Below, in pieces: positions 43,368-53,177 of a DNA stretch of 64,000 nucleotides. Both the position numbers and the translations under genes were made by a program. The stretch's first letter is position 1. Each line of letters begins with the position of its first letter. The notes under the pieces were generated by a model. The model did no database searches. It saw only the letters and a list, made by a program, of their open reading frames with translations, and had not been told where the DNA came from. This DNA comes from Caenimonas soli (GTDB lineage Bacteria > Pseudomonadota > Gammaproteobacteria > Burkholderiales > Burkholderiaceae_C). Location: NCBI RefSeq assembly GCF_013155545.1, contig NZ_JABJVV010000024.1:1-64000 (forward strand), given 5' to 3'.

Positions 43368-45494
43368 ATGATCGACTACCACATCGACGCCGACGGCATC
43401 GTGACGCTCACCATCGACGTGGCCGACCGGCCCATGAACGTCCTGAACCACGCCTCCATCGCGGCCTTCGACGCCGCGGTGAAGAAAGCCATCGCCGACC
43501 CGGCGGCCAAGGGCGTGATCGTCACCTCCTCGCGGCCCGAGTTCGTCGCCGGTGGCGACCTCGACCTCATTCGCAACATCCGCACGGCGGAAGAATCGTT
43601 TGCGGCGGGCGGCCCCTTCAGCAAGACGCTGCGCCTGCTGGAGACGTCCGGCAAACCCTTCGTCGCGGCGATCAACGGCAGCGCGCTCGGCGGCGGGCTG
43701 GAGATCTGCCTGGCCTGCCATCGACGCATCGTCGCCGACGATCCGGGGATCCAGCTCGGCCTTCCGGAAGTGACGCTCGGCCTGCTTCCGGCCGCGGGCG
43801 GCACGCAGCGCCTGCCGCGCATGATCGGCATCAAGAATGCCCTGCCCTACCTGCTGGAAGGCCGCAAGGCGGATCCGGCCAAGGCGCTCGAGGCTGGCAT
43901 CGTCGACGAGGTCGTACCCGCCGCGCAGTTGCTGGAACGCGCCCGCACCTGGCTGCTGGCGGACGGCGTCAAGGCGGTGCAAAAGCCCTGGGACGGCAAG
44001 AACTTCAAGTTCCCCGGTGGCGGCCCCCAGACCCCCGGACCCACCCAGATTTTCTTCGCTGCGGGCGGTGCGCTGCTGGCCAAGACACAGGGCCTGATTC
44101 CGGCGCCCGAGGCGATCCTGGCCTGCGTGTACGACGGCTGCCAGGTGGACCTGGACACGGGCCTGCGCATCGAGCAGCGGCAGTTTGCCCGGCTCGCCAC
44201 GTCGCAGTCCACCAAGAACATGATCCGCACGCTCTTCTACGACATGGGCGAAGCGAACCGGCTGGCGGACCGCGCGAAGGACGTGCCGGTGCGCAAGTAC
44301 ACCAAGGTGGCGGTCCTCGGCGCCGGCATGATGGGCGCTGGGCTTGCGCACGTGAGCGCGGTCGCCGGGCTGGAGGTGGTGTTGCTCGACACGACGCTCG
44401 ACGCGGCCGAAAAAGGCAAGGCCTATGGCGCGAAGATCATGGATGCGCAGGTGGCGAAGGGCCGCATGGCGCAGGACAAGCGCGACGCCACGCTGGCACG
44501 CGTGAAGGCATCCACCGACTACGCCGATCTCGCCGGCTGCGAAATCGTGATCGAGGCGGTATTCGAAGACCGAGCGGTGAAGGCGGAAGTCACTCGCCGC
44601 GCCGAAGCTGCGATGGCCCCGGACGCGATCTTCGCGTCCAACACATCCACGCTGCCCATCACCGGGCTCGCCGAGGTGTCGCAGCGGCCGGCGCAGTTCG
44701 TCGGCCTGCACTTCTTCTCGCCGGTGGAAAAGATGCCGCTGGTGGAAGTGATCCGCGGCACGAAGACGAGCGAGGCGACCATCGCGCAGGCGCTCGACTT
44801 CGCCAAGCGCATCCGCAAGACGCCGATCGTGGTGAACGACTGCCCGGCCTTCTACGCCAACCGCGCGTTCGGCATGTTTCCCTACGAGGCAATGACGCTG
44901 CTTGGCGAAGGCGTCAAACCCGCGCTGATCGAGAACGCGGGACGCATGGCCGGCATGCCAATGCCGCCGCTGGCGCTTATCGACGAGTTCTCGGTCGAAC
45001 TGCTGCACAAGGCGCTGAAGCAGGCGCGCATCGACCAGGGCGCGGCGTACCGGCCCCAGCCTCAGGACGCGGTGATGGACACGATGGTCGAGAAGCTGGG
45101 GCGCATCGGCCGCAAGGCCGGCCAGGGCTTCTACGAGTACCCGGCCGACGGGCAGAAGCGCCTGTGGCCCGGCCTGGCGGAACACTTCCCGCTAGCGAAA
45201 GAGCAACCCACGGTGGATGAAGTGCGCGACCGGCTGATGATGGCGCAGTCGCTCGAGGCGGCGCGCTGCGTGGCCGAAGGCATCGTCACCGAGCGCGATG
45301 CCGATGTGGGCTCGCTCCTCGGCTGGGGTTTCCCGTCCGTGCTGGGCGGCGTGCTCGGCTACATCGACACCGTGGGTCCGGCGCGCTTTGTCCAGCGATG
45401 CGACGAACTCGCCCGGCGCCATGGCGAGCGTTTCGCGGTGCCCCCCGCGCTGCGGGAACTCGCGGCCACGGGCGGCCATTACCGCGAAGCGTGA
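43368..45494 (+). CDS. Bifunctional enoyl-CoA hydratase/3-hydroxyacyl-CoA dehydrogenase (FadB/FadJ-like)
   Basis: This is a 708-residue fused beta-oxidation enzyme. The N-terminal crotonase domain (about 1-190) has both catalytic glutamates, in GGGLEI and LPEVTLGLLPAAGGTQRLP. The NAD-binding domain begins near residue 310 with VLGAGMMGAGLAHVSA. LHFFSPVEKMPLVEVI carries the dehydrogenase His, and a C-terminal helical domain follows. It hydrates and oxidises the acyl-CoA that the preceding thiolase then cleaves. A typical GGAA lies upstream of ATG 43368. Confidence 0.95.
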   Translation: MIDYHIDADGIVTLTIDVADRPMNVLNHASIAAFDAAVKKAIADPAAKGVIVTSSRPEFVAGGDLDLIRNIRTAEESFAAGGPFSKTLRLLETSGKPFVAAINGSALGGGLEICLACHRRIVADDPGIQLGLPEVTLGLLPAAGGTQRLPRMIGIKNALPYLLEGRKADPAKALEAGIVDEVVPAAQLLERARTWLLADGVKAVQKPWDGKNFKFPGGGPQTPGPTQIFFAAGGALLAKTQGLIPAPEAILACVYDGCQVDLDTGLRIEQRQFARLATSQSTKNMIRTLFYDMGEANRLADRAKDVPVRKYTKVAVLGAGMMGAGLAHVSAVAGLEVVLLDTTLDAAEKGKAYGAKIMDAQVAKGRMAQDKRDATLARVKASTDYADLAGCEIVIEAVFEDRAVKAEVTRRAEAAMAPDAIFASNTSTLPITGLAEVSQRPAQFVGLHFFSPVEKMPLVEVIRGTKTSEATIAQALDFAKRIRKTPIVVNDCPAFYANRAFGMFPYEAMTLLGEGVKPALIENAGRMAGMPMPPLALIDEFSVELLHKALKQARIDQGAAYRPQPQDAVMDTMVEKLGRIGRKAGQGFYEYPADGQKRLWPGLAEHFPLAKEQPTVDEVRDRLMMAQSLEAARCVAEGIVTERDADVGSLLGWGFPSVLGGVLGYIDTVGPARFVQRCDELARRHGERFAVPPALRELAATGGHYREA

Positions 45495-45504
45495 CGCGCG
45501 CGAC

Positions 45505-46368
45505 ATGAGCGACGGCACGCTGCTGTACGAGGTGGATGACCGGGTGGCCACGGTCACCCTCAACCGCCCGGACCAGCTCAATGCGATGACGCTGGCCATG
45601 ATCCACGCACTCGTGGCGCTGATCGACCGGGCCAACAACGACGACGGCGTGCGCGTCATCGTCGTCACCGGCGCCGGGCGTGCGTTCTGCGCGGGCGCCG
45701 ACCTGTCCGGCAGCGACAGCCCGTTCGCTTCCACGACGGAGCGGGTGTCGACGGACCAGCCCGAGCCCGACGCAGGCGGCGTGCTCACCCTGCGCATCCA
45801 TCGCTGCCGCAAGCCGGTACTCGCTGCCATCAACGGCTCGGCCGCCGGGGTGGGCGTCACCATGACGCTCGCCATGGACGCGCGCTTCGCGGCCGACGGT
45901 GCGCGCTTCAGCCTGCCTTTCACGCGACGCGGCATCGTGCCCGAGAGTGCCTCCAGCTGGTTCCTGCCGCGCGTCGTCGGCATGGACCGCGCGCTGGACT
46001 GGTGCCTGACGGGTCGCACGTTCAATGCGCAGGAGGCACTCGCCGCGGGGCTCGTCCGCTCGCTGCATGCGCCGGCCGATGTGTTGCCCGAGGCGATGGC
46101 CCATGCCCGGGCGATCGCGGACGCCACGGCGCCTGTCTCGGTGGCGCTCACGCGGCAACTGCTGTGGCGCATGGGTGCAGCAACCTGCCCCGAGGAAGCG
46201 CATCGCATCGAAAGCTCGCTGCTCGTGTCGCGCGCGCGCAGCGCCGACGTCCAGGAAGGCGTCGCGAGTTTCCTCGCCAAGCGCGCAGCCGTGTTTCCCG
46301 ACACCTTGTCGCGCAACCTGCCCTCCGGCTGGCCGGACGACGCCGCAACCACGACCGAGAACCTATGA
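45505..46368 (+). CDS. Enoyl-CoA hydratase/isomerase family protein
   Basis: This is a 287-residue crotonase. It shows GRAFCAGADLSG, then NGSAAGVGVTMTLAMDARFA, where the first Glu is absent, and RRGIVPESASSWFLPRVVG, where the second Glu is present. One catalytic acid suggests an isomerase or a specialised hydratase. It starts 10 bases after the bifunctional enzyme and overlaps the next gene (ATGA). It belongs to the motif II operon that begins at 42137. Confidence 0.92.
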   Translation: MSDGTLLYEVDDRVATVTLNRPDQLNAMTLAMIHALVALIDRANNDDGVRVIVVTGAGRAFCAGADLSGSDSPFASTTERVSTDQPEPDAGGVLTLRIHRCRKPVLAAINGSAAGVGVTMTLAMDARFAADGARFSLPFTRRGIVPESASSWFLPRVVGMDRALDWCLTGRTFNAQEALAAGLVRSLHAPADVLPEAMAHARAIADATAPVSVALTRQLLWRMGAATCPEEAHRIESSLLVSRARSADVQEGVASFLAKRAAVFPDTLSRNLPSGWPDDAATTTENL

Positions 46369-47354
46369 CACAGCCACGTCCGCCCCTGCCATCGGTTCTG
46401 CGCCGGCTGCACCTGCCCGCGATCGCCGCGCCCCTCTTCATCGTGAGTTCGCCCCGGCTCGTGATAGCGCAGTGCCGCGCCGGCATCGTGGGTTCCATTC
46501 CGGCACTGAACGCGCGAAGCACGTCGCAGCTGGACGAGTGGCTGGCGCAGATTGGCGACGCCCTCGCTGCCGATGACCATCCCGTCGCTCCTGCCGGCCC
46601 GCTGGCGGTGAACCTCATCGCGCACCGCAGCAACTCACGGCTCGACGACGACCTCGCCATGCTGGAGAAGCATCGCGTGCCGATCGTCATCACATCCATG
46701 GGCGCACGCCCGGAGATCAACGATGCGGTCCACGCCTGGGGCGGGATCGTGCTGCACGACGTCATCAACAACGGCTTCGCGCGCAAGGCCATCGACAAGG
46801 GCGCCGACGGGCTGATCGCCGTGGCGGCCGGCGCGGGCGGCCACGCCGGTACCCGCAGCCCCTTCGCGCTGGTGCAGGAAATCCGCGCCTGGTTCGACGG
46901 GCCGCTGGCGCTGAGCGGCGCCATCGCCACGGGCCGCAGCATGCTGGCGTGCCGTGCCATCGGCGCGGACTTCGCCTACATCGGTTCCGCCTTCATCGCC
47001 ACCCACGAGGCGCAAGCCTCGCCCGAGTACCGCCAGATGATCCTGGACGGAACGTCCGACGACATCGTCTACACCGACCTGTTCTCGGGGGTGCATGCCA
47101 ACTATCTGCGACCCTCGGTGCGTGCGCAGGGACTCGACCCCGACCAGCTGGACGGCATCGCCCGCGAACCCGGCGTCCTGAACGGCACGAAAGCGTGGCG
47201 CGACATCTGGGGCGCGGGCCAGGGCATCGCCGCGGTGCGGGAGGTGCTGGACACCCAAGCCCTTGTCGATCGGCTCGCACGCGAGTACGCTCAGGCCGCG
47301 CAAGCGCTGGCACACGACACCCGCACTTCAACTCTGCTGAAATCGACCGCATGA
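46365..47354 (+). CDS. Nitronate monooxygenase-like FMN protein (NPD family)
   Basis: This is a 329-residue TIM-barrel flavoprotein of the 2-nitropropane dioxygenase family. It shows [28 protein letters not shown] and the FMN phosphate-binding region [10 protein letters not shown], followed by [25 protein letters not shown]. Many members in acyl-CoA operons are uncharacterised, and some act as enoyl reductases. Both ends overlap neighbouring genes by four bases. Nitronate oxidation is not implied by the context; a reductase or monooxygenase step on a CoA ester is possible. Confidence 0.88.
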   Translation: MTQPRPPLPSVLRRLHLPAIAAPLFIVSSPRLVIAQCRAGIVGSIPALNARSTSQLDEWLAQIGDALAADDHPVAPAGPLAVNLIAHRSNSRLDDDLAMLEKHRVPIVITSMGARPEINDAVHAWGGIVLHDVINNGFARKAIDKGADGLIAVAAGAGGHAGTRSPFALVQEIRAWFDGPLALSGAIATGRSMLACRAIGADFAYIGSAFIATHEAQASPEYRQMILDGTSDDIVYTDLFSGVHANYLRPSVRAQGLDPDQLDGIAREPGVLNGTKAWRDIWGAGQGIAAVREVLDTQALVDRLAREYAQAAQALAHDTRTSTLLKSTA

Positions 47355-48937
47355 CCGCAAGCATTCCCACCATCGACTCGCGCTTCCGCACCCTCGGCGA
47401 TCTCTGCCGCGTGCACGCGGCACGCCGGCCGGACCACCCCGCGCTCGTTTTCGAGGACCGCACCACCACGTGGGCGGCATTCGACCGCCAGACCAACCAG
47501 GTCGCGAACGCACTGCTGGCCATGAACCTGCCGACCCAGAGCCGGGTGGCCTACCTGGGCAAGAACTGCGACCGCTTCTTCGACGTCTATCTCGGCGCGG
47601 CGAAGGCGCGCATGGTGCTGGTGCCGGTGAACTGGCGGCTGGCCGCCGAGGAGATCGCCTTCATCCTGAAAGACGCGGAAGCTCGTGTGCTGTTCGTCGG
47701 CGCGGACTACATGCCGCTCGTCGAAGGCCTGCGCAAGGCGGTGCCCGGCCTTCAGACGGTGCTCGCCATGGACATGCCGCAGGACGGCTGCGAGCACTTT
47801 GTCGCCTGGCGCGACCGCAGCAGCGCCGTCGACCCGAATCTGCCCGCCGACATGGACGAGGTGGCGTTGCAACTCTACACGTCGGGCACCACCGGCCTGC
47901 CCAAAGGTGCAGAGCTCACCCACCGCAATAAGCTCACCGCGCTCTCCTATGCGGCGGCGGGCCACCTGGGCCGCTGGAACGAAAACGACGTGTGCGTCGT
48001 GCCGCTGCCGCTGTTTCACGCGGGCGGCGTCAGCTACGGCATGAACACGCCATACGTCGGCGGGACCCTCGTGATCCTGCGAGAGGCACAGCCGCAGCTC
48101 ATCCTGGACGCACTCGCGAAGCATCGAGTGACCAAGCTGGGCCTCGTACCAGCCGTAATGCAGTTCCTGCTGGACCATCCCGGCTGCGCCGGGGCCGACT
48201 TCTCGAACCTGGACACAGTGACCTACGGCGGCGCGCCGATCCCCCCCGCCTTGCTGCGGCGGGCTGTCGAAGTGATGGGCCCCGTCTTCCTGCAGATGTT
48301 CGGCATGACCGAATCAACCACGCTCGGCACCGCGCTGCAGCCGGCCGACCACAATCCCGCGCTGCCCGAACGGCTGTCATCGTGCGGACGTGTGCTGCCG
48401 GGCATCGACGTCCGCATCGTCACGCTCGAAGGGCGGGAGGCACTGCCCGGCCAGTCCGGTGAAATCCTGATCCGCTGCCCGGCCATCATGAAGGGCTACT
48501 GGAACCGTCCGGAAGCCACCGCCGACGCGTTGCGCGATGGCTGGTACCACACGGGCGACGTGGGTTACTTCGACATCGACGGCTACCTGTTCATCCAAGA
48601 CCGCATGAAGGACATGATCATCTCGGGCGGCGAAAACATCTACCCCGCCGAAGTCGAGCGTGCGCTAGGCGACCATCCCGCCATAGCCGAATCGGCGGTG
48701 ATCGGCGTGCCCGATGCGAAGTGGGGCGAGGCCGTCAAGGCGGTGGTGGTGGTGCGCCCCGGCCAGCAGCTGACCGAAGCAGAAGTGATCGCCTTCACGC
48801 GCGGCAAGATCGCCGCCTACAAATGTCCCAAGAGCGTCGACTTCGCGCCAGCGCTGCCGCGAAACCCCTCGGGCAAGCTGCTCAAGCGTGTGCTGCGCGA
48901 GCCGTTCTGGGCCGGTCAGGCCCGCCGGGTGCACTGA
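47351..48937 (+). CDS. AMP-forming acyl-CoA synthetase (fatty-acid/aryl type)
   Basis: This is a 528-residue ANL ligase. The AMP motif is [18 protein letters not shown]. Other motifs are [31 protein letters not shown] and [18 protein letters not shown], with a C-terminal [12 protein letters not shown] that provides the catalytic lysine. It resembles the medium-chain FadD3/aryl-CoA ligase branch. It is the third ligase of the window and the second in the central block. This suggests that more than one acid, or an acid released mid-pathway, must be activated. Confidence 0.94.
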   Translation: MTASIPTIDSRFRTLGDLCRVHAARRPDHPALVFEDRTTTWAAFDRQTNQVANALLAMNLPTQSRVAYLGKNCDRFFDVYLGAAKARMVLVPVNWRLAAEEIAFILKDAEARVLFVGADYMPLVEGLRKAVPGLQTVLAMDMPQDGCEHFVAWRDRSSAVDPNLPADMDEVALQLYTSGTTGLPKGAELTHRNKLTALSYAAAGHLGRWNENDVCVVPLPLFHAGGVSYGMNTPYVGGTLVILREAQPQLILDALAKHRVTKLGLVPAVMQFLLDHPGCAGADFSNLDTVTYGGAPIPPALLRRAVEVMGPVFLQMFGMTESTTLGTALQPADHNPALPERLSSCGRVLPGIDVRIVTLEGREALPGQSGEILIRCPAIMKGYWNRPEATADALRDGWYHTGDVGYFDIDGYLFIQDRMKDMIISGGENIYPAEVERALGDHPAIAESAVIGVPDAKWGEAVKAVVVVRPGQQLTEAEVIAFTRGKIAAYKCPKSVDFAPALPRNPSGKLLKRVLREPFWAGQARRVH

Positions 48938-49695
48938 TGGCTGCGGGTCGGCTTGCAGGCCAGTCGGCCATCGTTACCGGCGCGGGGTCGGGCATTGGCC
49001 GCGCCATTTCGTTGCTGTTTGTGCAAGAGGGCGCGCAGGTGCTGGCGGTGGACCGTGCGACCCCACTGCCGGGCGCGCTGCCCACGTGCCCTGCCCTGCA
49101 GACACTGGTGCAAGACGTCACCGCCGACGGTGCCGCCCGCGCCATGGTGGATGCCGCCCTGGCCGCGTTCGGCCGGCTGGACATCGTGGTCAACAACGCC
49201 GGCAAAGGCCCGCCCACACCACTGGCGCAAACCAGCGACGCCGAATGGGACCGCTGGCTGACACTGAATCTCACTAGCGCCTTTCGCCTGTGCCGCGACG
49301 CGCATGCCGCACTGTCCCAAACAGGCGGCTGCATCCTCAACATCACGTCCACGCTGGGCCTGCGCGGCTACCCCGGCCATGGCGCGTATTCGGCCGCCAA
49401 GGCCGGCATGGTCGGCATGACGCGCAACGCCGCCACTGACTACGCAGCCGACGGCATCCGTGTGAACGCCATCGCACCAGGGGTGATCGCCACACCGCTG
49501 ACCGAAGCTGCGCTGGCCGATCCGCGCTTTCATGCGCGCACGGTGGGCCCCACGCCGCTGGGTCGCGCGGGGCAGCCGGATGAGGTGGCGCAGGCGGCGC
49601 TGTTTTTGTGCAGCCCGCAAGCCAGCTTCATCACGGGGCAGGTCCTGGCGGTGGATGGCGGCGCCAGCAGCGCGGTCTACCACGCGGACAGCTGA
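48937..49695 (+). CDS. Short-chain dehydrogenase/reductase, paralogue of the SDR at 60308
   Basis: This is a classical SDR of 252 residues with TGAGSGIG, NNAG and YSAAK, and the ending SFITGQVLAVDGGASSAVY. The start ATG shares one base with the ligase stop (TGATG). It is closely related to the SDR at 60308. Both have TLVQDVT, the TSDA-(E/D) segment, NAIAPG(V/I)IATP and the C-terminal GG-x2-(S/T)-x-AY ending. The last gene of the central regulon thus has a near relative in the right outer block. Confidence 0.92.
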   Translation: MAAGRLAGQSAIVTGAGSGIGRAISLLFVQEGAQVLAVDRATPLPGALPTCPALQTLVQDVTADGAARAMVDAALAAFGRLDIVVNNAGKGPPTPLAQTSDAEWDRWLTLNLTSAFRLCRDAHAALSQTGGCILNITSTLGLRGYPGHGAYSAAKAGMVGMTRNAATDYAADGIRVNAIAPGVIATPLTEAALADPRFHARTVGPTPLGRAGQPDEVAQAALFLCSPQASFITGQVLAVDGGASSAVYHADS

Positions 49696-49718
49696 ACCGC
49701 CGCGTCAGACCGGCAGTT

Positions 49719-50435
49719 TCAGGCAATGGCGCCGGCGCGCCCGAAGTAGTGGTCGGCAATCACCGGGTCGCTGGCCAGGTCACCCGCATCGCCTTCGTGC
49801 ACGACACGGCCCTGCTCCAGCACCGCCGCTCGATGGGCTGTCTGCAGCGCCAGCTTCGCGTTCTGTTCGACCAGCAGGAGCGTCATACCCTCGCGGTTCA
49901 GGCGCTGCAGCGCCTTGAACACTTCCTTCACGATCACCGGCGCCAGGCCCAGGCTGGGTTCGTCCAGCAACAGCACCTTGGGGCGGCCCATCAGCGCCCG
50001 GCCGATCGCCAACATTTGTTGCTGGCCGCCGGACAGGGATCCGGACGTCTGGTTGCGGCGATCCGCCAACACGGGGAAGAGCGTGTGGACGCGCTCCAGG
50101 TCCCCCGCGTCGCTGCCCCGCACGCCGGCAGCCTGGCGGCCCAGCTCGAGGTTCTCCGCCACTGACAGCGGCGCGATCACGCGTCGGCCCTCGGGCACCT
50201 GGATGATGCCGGCCCGCGCGCGCTTGTGGGCGGGCAACTTGCCTAGCGGCTGGCCTTCGAAAAGGATTTCGCCGCCGTATGGCACGATGCCCGACAGCGC
50301 GTTGACCAGGCTCGACTTCCCCGCGCCGTTGGGGCCGATCAGCGCGAAAATCTCGCCCTGCTTTACCGTCAGGCTGACGCCGCGAAGCGCCTGTATGCCG
50401 CGGTAGTGGACGTCGACATTGCGTAGTTCCAGCAC
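49719..50435 (-). CDS. livF: LIV-type ABC transporter ATPase (LivF-like)
   Basis: This is a 238-residue ATPase starting at GTG 50435, two bases past the livG stop. It has Walker A GPNGAGKSSLVN, signature SLSGGQQQMLAIGRAL and Walker B VLLLDEPSLGLA. The frame is open far upstream, but that part lies inside livG. It is the last gene of a leftward livHMGF operon. The 23-base gap to the convergent SDR at 49695 marks the border between the central and right blocks. Confidence 0.93.
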   Translation of the reverse strand: MLELRNVDVHYRGIQALRGVSLTVKQGEIFALIGPNGAGKSSLVNALSGIVPYGGEILFEGQPLGKLPAHKRARAGIIQVPEGRRVIAPLSVAENLELGRQAAGVRGSDAGDLERVHTLFPVLADRRNQTSGSLSGGQQQMLAIGRALMGRPKVLLLDEPSLGLAPVIVKEVFKALQRLNREGMTLLLVEQNAKLALQTAHRAAVLEQGRVVHEGDAGDLASDPVIADHYFGRAGAIA

Positions 50436-50437
50436 AG

Positions 50438-51196
50438 TCAGGCTCCCAGGTAGGCTTCGACCACGACGGGATCGCGGCCCACGGCTTCGGGCTCGCCCTC
50501 GGCAATCAGGCGGCCGGCAGCCACCACATAGAGGCGGGAGCATAGCGACATCACGAAGCGCATGTTGTGCTCGATCAGCAGCACCGCCACGCCATCGGCC
50601 GCCACGCTGCGAAAAATCCCGGCCAGGCTCTCGGCCTCGGCGTCGTTCATGCCGGCCACCGGCTCGTCCAGCAGCAGCAGGCGCGGCCGCATCGCCAGCG
50701 CGCGCATCATCTCGATGCGCCGCTGGTGGCCATACGACAGGCCGCCGGCGCGGTACTGCGCCAGGGCCGTCATGCCGAAGCGCTCCAGCAGCGTCATCGC
50801 TTCGTCCTTCAGGCGCCTGGTTTCGGCCCGCGCCGACGGCAGGCCCAGCAGGTTGGCCCACAGGCCGGTCTTTTCATGGCGATGGAAACCCGCCAGCACG
50901 TTGTCCAGCACGCTCGCATCGGGGACCAATCGAATGTTCTGGAAGGTGCGGGCCACGCCGGCGCGCGCCAGTTCGGGCGCCTCGCAGCGCGACACGTCCT
51001 TGCCGTCCAGCAGCACGCGGCCCGAGGTCAGGTGCAGCAAGCCGGTGATGAGATTGACCACCGTGGTCTTGCCCGCGCCGTTGGGGCCGATCAGGCCGGT
51101 GATCTGTCCGGCCGGCACGGACAGGCTCAGGCCATCGACGGCCGGCACGCCACCGAAATGGCGTGCCACGTTTTCCAATACCAGGGTTGCACTCAT
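50438..51196 (-). CDS. livG: LIV-type ABC transporter ATPase (LivG-like)
   Basis: This is a 252-residue ATPase of normal length. It has Walker A GPNGAGKTTVVN, signature region LSYGHQRRIEMMRAL and Walker B LLLLDEPVAGMN. The gene overlaps livM by four bases. The sequence is clearly different from the LivG at 32044, so the two importers are not recent duplicates. Confidence 0.95.
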   Translation of the reverse strand: MSATLVLENVARHFGGVPAVDGLSLSVPAGQITGLIGPNGAGKTTVVNLITGLLHLTSGRVLLDGKDVSRCEAPELARAGVARTFQNIRLVPDASVLDNVLAGFHRHEKTGLWANLLGLPSARAETRRLKDEAMTLLERFGMTALAQYRAGGLSYGHQRRIEMMRALAMRPRLLLLDEPVAGMNDAEAESLAGIFRSVAADGVAVLLIEHNMRFVMSLCSRLYVVAAGRLIAEGEPEAVGRDPVVVEAYLGA

Positions 51197-52137
51197 GGCC
51201 GCACTCCCGCTCGCGTGGGGGCCAGGCCGGGGTGCGGCGCGGGTCCCGGATCGGGCGGCGCAGCGGACTGCACCGGCGCACGGGCCGCGGCGCGCCGCAA
51301 TCGGCGGTCGCGCATCGTGGCGATCAACGTGTCGGCCACACCACGCGGCAGGTAGACGATGACCACCATCAGCAGGATGCCCTGCACGACGTTGCGGTAG
51401 TCGGCGAAGACGCGGAACAGTTCGGGCAGCGAGACCAGCACGACGGCACCCACCAGGGCACCCCAGACGGTGGTGCGGCCGCCCAGCACCACCATGGCCA
51501 GTGCCGCCACCAGCAGGCCGAAGCCATAGTCGCTGGGAGTGATGGCGTAGCTGCTGGTCGCGTGCAGGCCGCCCGACAGCCCCGCCAGCGCGCCGGAAAG
51601 GATGAAGGCGAAACGCTGGTAGTGCGGCACCGAGATGCCGAGCGAGACGGCCACCGTTTCGTCCTCACGGATGACGTCGAGCGCACGGCCCAGGCTGAAG
51701 CGGCCCATGCTCACGAGCAGCACCACGACCAGCGCCACCACCGCAAGCAGCGTGGGCGTGTTGGCGACGTGCGGAATGCCATTGATGCCGAGTGCGCCGT
51801 GGGTCAGGCTCTCCCAGTTTTGGGTAGCCGACAGCACGATCTGCACGAAGGCCAGCGTCGCCACGGCCTGGAACACGCCGCGCAGCCGCGCAAGCGGCAA
51901 TGCCAGCAGCGCACTCGCGGCGGTGCCCAGCGCCGTGCCGGCGGCGATAGCGGCAGCCGGCGGCCAGCCGGCCGCCGTGATCAGGATAGCGGTGCAGTAG
52001 GCGCCGAGCGCGGCGAAGCCGGCGCTGCCCAGCGAAAAGACGCCGGCGCGCAGCACCACGTACTGGCTCATGGCCAGCAGCGCATTGACCAGGATGTGGT
52101 CGAACAGCGACTGGTAAGTGAAGAAAAAATTCATCAT
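51193..52137 (-). CDS. livM: LIV-type ABC transporter permease (LivM-like)
   Basis: This is a 314-residue inner-membrane permease with the LivM blocks VFSLGSAGFAALGAYCTA, DVIREDETVAVSLGI and VLGGRTTVWGALVGAVV. It overlaps livH and livG by four bases on each side. The C-terminal 30 residues are Ala- and Pro-rich and probably cytoplasmic. Confidence 0.95.
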   Translation of the reverse strand: MMNFFFTYQSLFDHILVNALLAMSQYVVLRAGVFSLGSAGFAALGAYCTAILITAAGWPPAAAIAAGTALGTAASALLALPLARLRGVFQAVATLAFVQIVLSATQNWESLTHGALGINGIPHVANTPTLLAVVALVVVLLVSMGRFSLGRALDVIREDETVAVSLGISVPHYQRFAFILSGALAGLSGGLHATSSYAITPSDYGFGLLVAALAMVVLGGRTTVWGALVGAVVLVSLPELFRVFADYRNVVQGILLMVVIVYLPRGVADTLIATMRDRRLRRAAARAPVQSAAPPDPGPAPHPGLAPTRAGVRP

Positions 52138-53027
52138 GCGCGCTGCACCCGCATGGCCGCCGTGGGCTGGCCGAAGAGCCCGGTGGGGCGCACCACGATG
52201 ACGACGAAGAGGGCCAGGAAAACGATCGCCTCGGAGACGCCGGAAGAAATGTAGGCGACGCTCAGCGTCTGCACGATGCCGATCGCCAGCCCGGCGATCA
52301 GCGCGCCGGGGATACTGCCCAACCCGCCGAGGATGATGATGACGAAGGCGCGTAGCAGCAGCGGCTCGCCCATGGCAAAGTGGACGGAGTTGAAGACCAG
52401 GCCGATCAGCACGCCCGCCATGCCGGCCAGCGCGCCCGAGATGAAGAACACCTGCATGTTGACCGGGCCGGGGTTGATGCCCAGCAGACGCGAAGTCTGC
52501 TCCGAATGGGCAACGGCGCGGATGCGCTGGCCGAAGCTGGTGCGGTACAGGTAGAACACCAACCCGAACACCATCAGCACCACCAGCGCGATGATTACCA
52601 GTTGCAGCAGCTGAATGCGCAGGCCGAAGACGGTGAAGACGATCACCGGGAATGCATCGAAGGGGAAGCGCATCACGGCGGTGTTGGAAATCTTCTGCGC
52701 CAACGCCAGCAGGATCAGGTCAGCGCCAATGGACGACACGATGGCCGAGAACTCGGGCGCGCCGCGCCGCCGCAAAGGGCGGAAGGCGAAGATGTCCAGT
52801 GCCACCGAGATCAGCCCGCCGGCCAGCATGCCGATCAGCAGGGCCACGGCGATCGGCACCTCCAGCGCGGTGACGGCGTACAACCCGGCGAACGCGCCCC
52901 ACATGAACACGGAGCCGTGCGCCATATTCATGACATGGTTCACGCCGAACAGCAGGGTGAAGCCGAGCGCGAACAGGCCATAGACGCTGCCCACGACAAT
53001 TCCGTTGAGTATCTGTTGCATCAGCAT
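52134..53027 (-). CDS. livH: LIV-type ABC transporter permease (LivH-like)
   Basis: This is a 297-residue permease opening MQQILNGIVVGSVYGLFALGF, with VNHVMNMAHGSVFMWGAFAG and a typical C-terminal RPTGLFGQPTAAM. ATG 53027 coincides with the predicted transcription start of promoter P5, whose -10 TATCCT ends seven bases earlier. No Shine-Dalgarno sequence is visible, so translation is probably leaderless. No binding protein is encoded in the operon itself. The protein at 56288, under the same kind of promoter, is the likely receptor. Confidence 0.94.
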   Translation of the reverse strand: MLMQQILNGIVVGSVYGLFALGFTLLFGVNHVMNMAHGSVFMWGAFAGLYAVTALEVPIAVALLIGMLAGGLISVALDIFAFRPLRRRGAPEFSAIVSSIGADLILLALAQKISNTAVMRFPFDAFPVIVFTVFGLRIQLLQLVIIALVVLMVFGLVFYLYRTSFGQRIRAVAHSEQTSRLLGINPGPVNMQVFFISGALAGMAGVLIGLVFNSVHFAMGEPLLLRAFVIIILGGLGSIPGALIAGLAIGIVQTLSVAYISSGVSEAIVFLALFVVIVVRPTGLFGQPTAAMRVQRA

Positions 53028-53033
53028 GGGGGC

Positions 53034-53079
53034 AGGATAGGAGGGCAGCGGCTCCCGGTATGTCCCCTTGGGGTGGGAC
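53034..53079 (-). promoter_or_regulatory. Promoter P5 with palindromic operator (motif I)
   Basis: On the minus strand GTCCCA, six bases, then GGGGAC (53079-53062) leads into -35 CATACC (53062-53057). The -10 element TATCCT (53039-53034) follows after 17 bases, then six bases and the livH ATG. The ATAC variant of the -35 is shared with P3, the other copy with the same six-base distance to ATG. Confidence 0.75.
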
Positions 53080-53093
53080 GGGTTTCCCCCCGC

Positions 53094-53138
53094 GTCCCCG
53101 GGAGGGGGACTGACCGCCGGGCCGCCCCTGGCTAGTCT
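53094..53138 (+). promoter_or_regulatory. Promoter P6 with palindromic operator (motif I)
   Basis: GTCCCC-N5-GGGGAC (53094-53110), with a spacer one base shorter than most copies, leads into -35 CTGACC (53110-53115). TAGTCT (53133-53138) follows after 17 bases. It drives the P450-SnoaL-P450 operon. Together with P5 it makes a divergent pair of operators 14 bases apart. Confidence 0.78.
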
Positions 53139-53177
53139 GGACGCACCCGTACCGGCCCCTGGGCCAAGGAGTTCCAA

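Noticed and set aside
46365-47354. Dedicated nitroalkane degradation
   Set aside because: The nitronate monooxygenase family name is not supported by the context, which is purely acyl-CoA metabolism.
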